DNA of 24,531 bases from positions 1 to 24,531 of the forward strand of contig CAZAMP010000058.1 of the NCBI GenBank assembly GCA_964486455.1. Direction: 5' to 3'. Positions 16,494 to 21,977 of the stretch are shown in pieces; the first letter of the stretch is position 1, and each line of letters begins with the position of its first letter. A program made the translations under genes and the position numbers. This DNA comes from CAZAMP01 sp964486455 (lineage in GTDB: Bacteria > Eisenbacteria > RBG-16-71-46 > CAZAMP01). The notes under the pieces were generated by a model. The model was given only the letters and a program-made list of their open reading frames with translations, was not told where the DNA came from and searched no databases.

Positions 16494-16841
16494 TTGAGCC
16501 GGGAGAGCGGCCTGGTCGGCACGGCTTGGACGGGTTGCACGGCCGTCTCGGTGGAAGATGATGTCGCCATGAGCAGGATCAGGCTTTTGACCGCCGCCCC
16601 CAATCCATTCGAGGGCGCCGTGAGGCTAGCGTACGCCGGTGAATCAGCGGGGCCGTACTCGATCTCGGTATTCGATGTCGCTGGTCGATTGATCAGGTCC
16701 TACGTGCGAGCGGCGCCAACGGGCACCGTTACGTGGGATGGCACAAACAGCGCTGGGCGGCGGGTAGCCCCCGGAACGTACTTTGTGCGACTGGAGAATC
16801 GCGGCGGTACTCAAGTCAGGCGGATCGCGCTGATTCGATGA
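16494..16841 (+). CDS. Free-standing FlgD-like C-terminal domain cassette, possibly a gene remnant
   Basis: The frame encodes 115 residues from a TTG start with GGGGGA six bases upstream; an ATG at 16569 would give 90 residues. Almost the whole product from residue 29 is one FlgD-like/T9SS-type beta domain: LTAAPNPFEGAV, SISVFDVAGRLIRSYV, GTVTWDGTNSAGRRV, APGTYFVRLENRGG, RRIALIR. In the other four copies in this window that domain sits at the end of a large exported protein. Here there is no signal peptide and no passenger; the frame closes with a TGA at 16413 upstream. It is either the surviving 3' end of a lost gene or an orphan module. Which of the two cannot be decided from this sequence alone. 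Confidence 0.5.
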   Translation: MSRESGLVGTAWTGCTAVSVEDDVAMSRIRLLTAAPNPFEGAVRLAYAGESAGPYSISVFDVAGRLIRSYVRAAPTGTVTWDGTNSAGRRVAPGTYFVRLENRGGTQVRRIALIR

Positions 16842-16895
16842 ATCAGAGTGGGTCGAAGGAAATTCGCGGCCTGAGCGTGTTCGCCGTTCCTCCTC

Positions 16896-17030
16896 TCACC
16901 GCAATAGGATCACACTCTCGGTGTCGACCAGCCCCTGCCACTCCAGGCGCACGAAGTAGACACCCGCCGCCGCCGGCTGTCCGTCGCTGGACGCGCTCCA
17001 GAAAACCTCTCGCTCCCCGGCTCGTCTGAC
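16896..17030 (-). pseudogene. Half of a FlgD-like C-terminal domain, out of frame downstream of the W-G tail gene
   Basis: Minus-strand reading in one frame gives EVFWSASSDGQ, then PAAAGVYFVRLEWQG and LVDTESVILLR, followed by TGA at 16896-16898. This is the second half of the FlgD-like domain (W-x-G-x-D, G-V-Y-F-V-R-L, L-L-R end). The first half (NPF and VYD-x-x-GRRV) is absent. No start codon belongs to it: the same frame continues into the preceding gene, which uses another frame and stops at 17038. The preceding gene ends with a W-G tail, so this may be its former ending displaced by a frameshift, or the end of a deleted neighbour. It converges on the free-standing cassette at 16494-16841. 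Confidence 0.6.
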
Positions 17031-17037
17031 CGGCTGA

Positions 17038-18021
17038 CTACCGACGCGTCTCGAGATGGGCATCTTTCAACTTACCCCACGTCGTCTCGACCGTCGCCGG
17101 ATCCTCGCCGGGAACGCTGTTGACCTCCGGTAGGACTTCCAGGATGACCTTGGTGCATCCCATGCAGGTGCTTTCGATCTCCACCCACCCGTCGTAGAAG
17201 CCCGGCTCGAGGCCAGCCGTGTCGACGGTGAGCGTCAACTTGTGCCAGTAGTAGTCGATGACCTCATCTTCGACGGCCATCCAGCTCTCGGTGCCGACGC
17301 ACTCGAGCCAGCACGGCCAATCCGGATCTCCCATGACGAACACGCTGATCTCGACATCATCGACTTCGCCCTGGTGGAGTTCGAGCTGGACGAGCTCTTC
17401 CGAAGGCGTCGGCCTGCAGACATAGTCGAAGTCGCATGCCGTCCAGCAGTAGCTGCATTCAACACCGGCCTCCGCCGACACCGGCATCGGTCCGACCGGC
17501 ATCTCATCCGGAGGACATCCCACCATCGCGGAAGGTTCAAAGGATGTTCCGCGGAAGTCGCCGTTCTCGGTGACATTCAAGACAAAGCGCGCGGCAAGGA
17601 AGACGTCACCATCTGCGATTGGACAGTCCGGCCACTGGAGATCCAGAAGCGCGCTGCTTCCGCTGACAGTGATCTCCCCCATGGCGCCGCCGCAGGCGAC
17701 GTAGTCGATGAGGTCCCAGGCTTCGGGCCACTCCACCTCCACCTGAAGCGAGCTCACCTGAAGCGGCCAGACCATGCTCGTCGAGAGATAGACGTCGAAC
17801 TCGAGCACACCGGACGCGTCGGTGTACTGCACGATGTCATCGCACGAGAGCAGCGGGTTGTCGCAGGCGTCCGGATCCTCCGGCTGTACGTGGACGAAGA
17901 CTGCGGCTTCGGGGATGGGATTGGCCGCGAGGCGACCTGGAACAGCCACCGTCAGGGTAACGATCAAGCCGACGAAGATGGCCCTGAGGACAGATCGCGA
18001 TGCGGAAACGTTCGCGTTCAT
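17038..18021 (-). CDS. Secreted Cys-rich protein with W-G tail, function unknown
   Basis: A 327-residue secreted protein. The ATG at 18021 follows GGGAGG by about eight bases and starts a signal peptide (MNANVSASRSVLRAIFVGLI, ending near RLAA). The mature part has two beta-rich halves. The first (to about residue 190) contains VEVEWPEAWDLIDYVACGG and has a faint cohesin-like pattern. The second has Cys pairs (CSYCWTAC, CWLEC, CMGC) and a segment SWMAVEDEV ... GLEPGFYDGWVEIES that resembles BACON/Ig-like domains. Both resemblances are weak. About fifteen Cys suggest disulfides outside the cytoplasm. The protein ends with VETTWGKLKDAHLETRR, the W-G tail shared with the beta-helix protein and the protein at 19382. 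It is divergent from the gene at 18269, which also encodes a small Cys-containing secreted protein. Confidence 0.75.
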   Translation of the reverse strand: MNANVSASRSVLRAIFVGLIVTLTVAVPGRLAANPIPEAAVFVHVQPEDPDACDNPLLSCDDIVQYTDASGVLEFDVYLSTSMVWPLQVSSLQVEVEWPEAWDLIDYVACGGAMGEITVSGSSALLDLQWPDCPIADGDVFLAARFVLNVTENGDFRGTSFEPSAMVGCPPDEMPVGPMPVSAEAGVECSYCWTACDFDYVCRPTPSEELVQLELHQGEVDDVEISVFVMGDPDWPCWLECVGTESWMAVEDEVIDYYWHKLTLTVDTAGLEPGFYDGWVEIESTCMGCTKVILEVLPEVNSVPGEDPATVETTWGKLKDAHLETRR

Positions 18022-18131
18022 CTCGACGCCTCCCCTCCAGCCGAGCGGGGACGCGCGCGGCGCATCCCTCCCGGCCATGGGATGTATTCGCGAAGCGGTG
18101 GTCGGAGCGTCCGATTGCTTTCGTTCCTATG

Positions 18132-18160
18132 ATTCTCCTCCGATTCGCTCGAATCGTCAA
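18132..18160 (-). promoter_or_regulatory. Sigma70-type promoter with a palindrome in its spacer
   Basis: On the minus strand, TTGACG (plus-strand 18155-18160), a 17-bp spacer and GAGAAT (plus-strand 18132-18137) precede the gene starting at 18021 by about 110 bp. The spacer coincides with CGATTCG-CT-CGAATCG (18141-18156), perfect 7-bp inverted arms. A repressor bound there would cover the promoter core. The divergent promoter at 18193-18221 is only about 30 bp away, so one regulator could control both genes. Confidence 0.5.
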
Positions 18161-18192
18161 CCCTACGTGCGGCGCTGGTACGGCATCGAGGA

Positions 18193-18221
18193 TTGCCGTC
18201 GGCACTCAGATAACCTATAAT
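18193..18221 (+). promoter_or_regulatory. Strong sigma70-type promoter for the gene at 18269
   Basis: TTGCCG (18193-18198), a 17-bp spacer and a consensus TATAAT (18216-18221) lie 47 bp before the ATG at 18269. An ideal ribosome binding site AGGAGG (18256-18261) follows. This is the clearest promoter in the window. Confidence 0.65.
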
Positions 18222-18268
18222 ATCTTTGGAATTAGTGAATTGCAGATTTCAGTACAGGAGGTGTGACG

Positions 18269-18991
18269 ATGCGCACTCTCATCCTGACGTTCTGCTGTCT
18301 GCTTCTATCATCCACCGTGGCCTGGGGCCAATTCTGGTGCTGGGACATGGACGATATCCGAGCATCGGTAGATGCGGATACGCTACGCATCTCGCACTAC
18401 ACCGCCCTCTACAACACCTGCCCCGATCCGATCGAGTACGAAGTCCATGTCGGCAGCGCGACGATATTCGTCATCGAGCACACCGAGTGGCTATGTGATT
18501 CCCATTGCTGCGCCGACCTGGAGGTGACGTTGGCGAACGTCCCCGCGGGGCCATGGAACATCCACTTCGAGTGGTTCGACTTCGAGATCTATGACTGGAC
18601 GCACGAGGTTCTGATGGTCGAAGTCCCCGACGTCGGGCAAGGATACGAGCCCGTTGTCATTGATCAGTACTACAGCGGTTGCCTCGAGGCGAACGGCGCG
18701 CCCGAGACGATTGACGATCGTATTGACCTGGCGGTGATCAAGCTCCTTTCGAATCCGACACGCGAGGTGGTCGGAATCTCCGTCACGTTACCCCAGGCGG
18801 CCGACGCCACGGTGAGCGTGTACGACGTGCGCGGGCGGCGTATCGACACGGCCTTCGAGGGCACGTTGTCCCCAGGCGTTCATGCGCTGACATGGAACGC
18901 GGGACGAGTCGGAGCGGCGAGCGGAATCTACTACCTCAGGCTCGAGGCGCTTGGTCATGAAGTGACCCGCAGATGCGTGCTATTGCGATAG
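18269..18991 (+). CDS. Small secreted protein with FlgD-like C-terminal domain, function unknown
   Basis: A 240-residue secreted protein. The ATG at 18269 has AGGAGG seven bases upstream and starts a signal peptide (MRTLILTFCCLLLSSTVAWG). The next 130 residues form a compact domain I do not recognise, with Cys residues (QFWCWDMDD, NTCPDP, CDSHCCADLEV) and many aromatic residues near HFEWFDFEIYDWTHEV. The last 85 residues are a FlgD-like domain (SNPTREVVG, VSVYDVRGRRIDTAF, GVHALTWNAG, ASGIYYLRLEALG, RRCVLLR). The gene has its own strong promoter and is divergent from the Cys-rich W-G tail gene. The Cys-rich, small and highly expressible character suggests an abundant surface or matrix protein, which is inference. 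Confidence 0.75.
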   Translation: MRTLILTFCCLLLSSTVAWGQFWCWDMDDIRASVDADTLRISHYTALYNTCPDPIEYEVHVGSATIFVIEHTEWLCDSHCCADLEVTLANVPAGPWNIHFEWFDFEIYDWTHEVLMVEVPDVGQGYEPVVIDQYYSGCLEANGAPETIDDRIDLAVIKLLSNPTREVVGISVTLPQAADATVSVYDVRGRRIDTAFEGTLSPGVHALTWNAGRVGAASGIYYLRLEALGHEVTRRCVLLR

Positions 18992-19023
18992 TGTTGCGTT
19001 GGCACTGGGGCGCCGCCCGCTGA

Positions 19024-19179
19024 TTACTCCACTCTCACGATGCGGGTCCCATGCATGTTTCCGCCGATTGCCGCGCCCAGAAAGTAGACGCTGGCCGCAC
19101 CATGAGATGGAATGACGGTGGGGAAATATCCTTCAAGAGATTTCGAAGTGAACTGAGGAATCGAACGCACCCCGAACGA
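19024..19179 (-). pseudogene. C-terminal remnant of an exported protein
   Basis: A minus-strand frame without a start codon reads SFGVRSIPQFTSKSLEGYFP then TVIPSHGAASVYFLGAAIGG and NMHGTRIVRVE, ending in TAA at 19024-19026. The end (A-A-S-V-Y-F-L ... T-R-I-V-R-V-E) has the look of a C-terminal beta domain of secreted proteins, similar to but not clearly the FlgD-like type. Codon third positions are mostly G or C, as in real genes here. Its upstream side runs into the hairpin at 19167-19230, so whatever preceded it is gone. I take it as a truncated gene end. Confidence 0.35.
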
Positions 19180-19230
19180 TCGACCTTGACGTATCGTGCC
19201 AGGTCAAGGTCACGTGACCGCTCGGGGTGC
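19167..19230. repeat. 64-base nested inverted repeat
   Basis: The outer arms 19167-19178 and 19219-19230 pair at 11 of 12 positions (core GCACCCCGA/TCGGGGTGC). The inner arms GACCTTGAC (19182-19190) and GTCAAGGTC (19203-19211) pair perfectly around a 12-base loop. It lies between convergent genes (stops at 18991 and 19382), where a shared terminator would be expected, but neither side has a T-run. A REP-like or miniature mobile-element remnant is the alternative. Confidence 0.6.
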
Positions 19231-19262
19231 ATTCGTATCTTCGGACAAAATACCTTAAATCC

Positions 19263-19340
19263 TTAGAATCGGGCCCTTATGCCGCCCCAGCTTGCCTCCC
19301 GCACGGGCACGTCACCGAAGGCAAGGTTGAACGGGTGGCA
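19263..19340 (-). pseudogene. Decayed W-G tail remnant downstream of an intact W-G tail gene
   Basis: On the minus strand one frame reads CHPFNLAFGDVPVREASWGG then IRARF and TAA (19263-19265). Compare the intact end of the neighbouring gene, VVPVLETSWGRIKALY. Ten of the last sixteen positions are identical or similar, including V-P-V, E-x-S-W-G, I and a basic residue. It is in a different frame from the gene that stops at 19382, about 45 bases upstream of it on the minus strand. No signal peptide or start belongs to it. With 19024-19179 and the hairpin it fills the 390-bp stretch between 18992 and 19381, which contains no intact gene. Confidence 0.5.
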
Positions 19341-19381
19341 CAGGCTTGCGTGGCGTGCCGACTTACTCTCCCATCGGAGCG

Positions 19382-20035
19382 CTAATAGAGTGCCTTGATC
19401 CGCCCCCAGCTCGTTTCAAGGACCGGCACGACCATCGGATCGGTCAGGTTGTAGACACCGGTCCCGACGGAAATCATGCCCCCGATCTGCACGAGATCCA
19501 TCATCTGGCCCGTGAACGTGCCGGAGATCGTACCGTTCATGTTGTCGATCGTGGCCTGGCCGCTGATGGCCATGAACGCGTGATCGGCGCCCCAATTGCC
19601 ACCTTGTCCGCCACCTTCGGGCCCGCCGACTTCGTCGGCGTTGTCGAAGAACATGAAGCCGACCGCGTCCTGAATGCCCTCACCGATTGGATAGGTTCCG
19701 GTCGCGATGTCGGGCTGGACGAACGTGATGGTCGCCCAGTCGTAGGTACCGTCCTGGTTGTCGATGGCTCCCCAAACGCCCAGCACTTCGGGGTCCTTTT
19801 CCACGATCAACATCCCGACCGCCGCGGAAGTCCCGACCGGCGGGAACGTCTCCATGCTCTTGACCACACCGTTCGCGTCGAAAGTCCCATTGATGGTCCC
19901 GGCGTAGTTGAAGCTCATCGAGGTACCTGCGTAGAAGGTTGAGGTACCCCCTTCTGCCAGCGCCAGCGCGGGTATCGTCAGTATCGCCATCGTGACAATG
20001 AGTACCCGGCCGACAATGCGCATGACACCTGACAT
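19382..20035 (-). CDS. Secreted beta-rich protein with W-G tail, function unknown
   Basis: A 217-residue secreted protein. The ATG at 20035 has GAGGGGG upstream and begins a signal peptide (MSGVMRIVGRVLIVTMAILT, cut near ALALA). Longer in-frame starts up to 20188 lack both. The mature part is hydrophobic and Gly-rich with repeated beta patterns (MSFNYAGTINGTFDANGVV, WGAIDNQDGTYDWATITF, FMAISGQATIDNMNGTISG), resembling small jelly-roll or lipocalin-like secreted proteins. No catalytic motif is visible. It ends PVLETSWGRIKALY, a W-G tail. A hairpin (20126-20148) and a triple CGATAT (20078-20095) lie in its upstream region. No named family was recognised. Confidence 0.75.
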   Translation of the reverse strand: MSGVMRIVGRVLIVTMAILTIPALALAEGGTSTFYAGTSMSFNYAGTINGTFDANGVVKSMETFPPVGTSAAVGMLIVEKDPEVLGVWGAIDNQDGTYDWATITFVQPDIATGTYPIGEGIQDAVGFMFFDNADEVGGPEGGGQGGNWGADHAFMAISGQATIDNMNGTISGTFTGQMMDLVQIGGMISVGTGVYNLTDPMVVPVLETSWGRIKALY

Positions 20036-20077
20036 TGTCTTTCCCCCTCTCTGTAGACGCGTGCAATCCAGCGATCT

Positions 20078-20095
20078 CGATATCGATATCGATAT
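20078..20095. repeat. Three tandem CGATAT units upstream of the gene at 19382
   Basis: CGATAT occurs three times in a row, 43-60 bp before the start codon at 20035. The unit makes the stretch self-complementary (overlapping ATCGAT and GATATC palindromes). It lies where a promoter would be expected, but no matching -35/-10 pair was found. Confidence 0.5.
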
Positions 20096-20125
20096 TGGCA
20101 AGACAGACAACCGCCGCCAAGACTC

Positions 20126-20148
20126 GGGACACCTCGCTGAGGTGACCC
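20126..20148. terminator. Hairpin in the gap downstream of the phosphatase gene
   Basis: GGGaCACCTC-GCT-GAGGTGaCCC pairs over ten positions with one A/A mismatch around a three-base loop. It lies 171 bp after the phosphatase stop on the minus strand and about 90 bp before the next start (20035). This fits a terminator or leader hairpin. No run of Ts follows on either strand, so a factor-independent terminator is unproven. Confidence 0.35.
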
Positions 20149-20318
20149 CTTCCATCAACCTCGCGTTCTCTGGCTCGGGACTCCCCATCCAACTCGAAAT
20201 TTACTGAGTCACGATCATACAGGGTGAAGACGGACTTCGCCACGTCCCGTCGCGCATCCGCGGATACCTGTAGATCGGCTGATGGAGCCGTCACCCGCGG
20301 CCCGTTGCCTGCTGCTGG

Positions 20319-21944
20319 CTACTGGCGCCGTATCAGCAGCATCGTTACGTCATCGGACGGCGGCGTATCCCCGACGAACTCGCTGATGTCGTCCTGAACA
20401 CACAACAGCAGTTCTTCGAGACCCTGGGCCCGCTCGCGACGAAGAAGGTCTGCAAAGCGCTCCATTCCGTACTCATCGTCATCGGCGTTGAGCGCTTCCG
20501 GGATGCCGTCACTGTACAGCATGAGCATCTCGCCGCGTTTGACGTCGACCGTGCCCGCTTCGTACGACGTCTCTTCGAACATGCCGACGGGAAGCCCGGT
20601 GGCGGCGATCTCGCGGGTAGTCCCGTCCCCGTCGATCAAGAGCGGTGGATTGTGACCCGCATTCACGTACTCGAGCTTTCCGGTTCCGGGTTCGAGAACG
20701 CCTAGGAACACGGTCGCGAATCGAACGGCGTCGGTGGACTGGAACACCTGGCGATTCAGCCTGTCCATCAGGGTGATCGGTTCGGCGACGTCCTCAGATA
20801 GCACATTGACGATCGGCATGATCGTCGAAACGAGGAGCGCGGCCCCCAATCCCTTGCCGGACACGTCTCCCATGAGAATCACGACGCGCCCGTCTTCCAG
20901 CCGGCAGATCTGATAGAGATCACCCCCGACCGTATGGCAAGGTTCCTGATACGCGCAAAGCTCGTAGCCTTCCACCCTCTCCAGCTCCGACGGAAGGATG
21001 CGCGTCATGATGTCACGCGCCGTCCGAAGCTCCATCTCCATCTGGCGGCGCTCGGCCTCAGCCGCTTCGAGCCTCGCCTGCGTGATCTTCACCGCGACCA
21101 GGTTGGCGAGAATCATGAACGTGCGAAGCTCTTCATCCGTGTATTGCGTGATGGGGTCCGTCGTGTCCGCGTAGAGCACCCCGATGACCTTCTGATTGTC
21201 GAAGAGCGGTGCCGCCATCGCGGATCGTGTTCGCTGGAAGATGACGCTTTCGTGACTCTGAAACCGTGGGTCTTCCTGCGCGTCGGTCGTTAGGAATGAT
21301 TCTTTCTCCTGGATCACCTGCTGGACCATCGTGCTGCTCAGAACGATGCGATCCTCCCGCCTGGGACCGTGCAGCCGGGACGCCTTGACGACCGGCTCCG
21401 CACTCCCCTCCTCGCGCAGAAGGAGCATCGTCCGCTCCGCCTCCACCATGCGCTCGACGAGATCCAGAATGGCTTCGAACAGCTCTTCCGGCGGACGTTG
21501 CACGGCCAGAAGCTCCCCCGCCTTGGCAAGCACTTGATAGAGGCGTGTCGTTTTGTCCGCGTCCTCCGATTCGAGCCTCTGTACCTCGTCCCACGAGACT
21601 TTCTTGCGCGTTTCGACGGTGGATCCGTCTGAGATGATCGTGGTATCGACGGCTCTCTCGCCGAAGATGTAAAACGTCACGTCGGCGATCGTGATTCGAT
21701 CGCCGTTGGTGACGGTCGTCGGCTCCTCGATTCTCGCGCCGTTGACCCAGGTACCGTTGTGGCTTTCCAGATCACGAACCACGATGCGATCGGATTCGAC
21801 GACCACTTCCGCGTGCTCACGCGAAACGAAAGGATACGGCCCCCTCACGGAGCAGTCCCCGGACCGGCCGATCGTGTGCCGGCCCTCCGTGAGCGGATGC
21901 TTGATCTCGTTGTCGCCAACGGATCCTTGAAGTGTCATAGCCAT
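20319..21944 (-). CDS. FHA-GAF-SpoIIE (RsbU-type) serine phosphatase
   Basis: A 541-residue cytoplasmic signalling phosphatase. FHA domain at residues 22-95: GR at 26-27, SREH at 41-44, NGTWVNG at 63-69, all phosphopeptide-binding positions. GAF domain at about 135-290. A charged helical linker (ARLEAAEAERRQMEMEL) is probably a coiled coil. C-terminal PP2C/SpoIIE domain at about 325-541 has metal-binding Asp in GGDLYQI (342), MGDVSGKG (360), YSDGIPEA and SDDVTML. Family role: dephosphorylates a STAS anti-anti-sigma factor in response to a signal read by the sensor domains. FHA input suggests control by a Ser/Thr kinase. A STAS protein at 1370-1705 could be the substrate. Starts at Met1 or Met3; the ribosome site is weak. 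The GGT-like gene is 33 bp upstream on the same strand. Confidence 0.93.
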   Translation of the reverse strand: MAMTLQGSVGDNEIKHPLTEGRHTIGRSGDCSVRGPYPFVSREHAEVVVESDRIVVRDLESHNGTWVNGARIEEPTTVTNGDRITIADVTFYIFGERAVDTTIISDGSTVETRKKVSWDEVQRLESEDADKTTRLYQVLAKAGELLAVQRPPEELFEAILDLVERMVEAERTMLLLREEGSAEPVVKASRLHGPRREDRIVLSSTMVQQVIQEKESFLTTDAQEDPRFQSHESVIFQRTRSAMAAPLFDNQKVIGVLYADTTDPITQYTDEELRTFMILANLVAVKITQARLEAAEAERRQMEMELRTARDIMTRILPSELERVEGYELCAYQEPCHTVGGDLYQICRLEDGRVVILMGDVSGKGLGAALLVSTIMPIVNVLSEDVAEPITLMDRLNRQVFQSTDAVRFATVFLGVLEPGTGKLEYVNAGHNPPLLIDGDGTTREIAATGLPVGMFEETSYEAGTVDVKRGEMLMLYSDGIPEALNADDDEYGMERFADLLRRERAQGLEELLLCVQDDISEFVGDTPPSDDVTMLLIRRQ

Positions 21945-21977
21945 GGGTCTTATCGTCCTTGTCGGAATAGAAATCTC

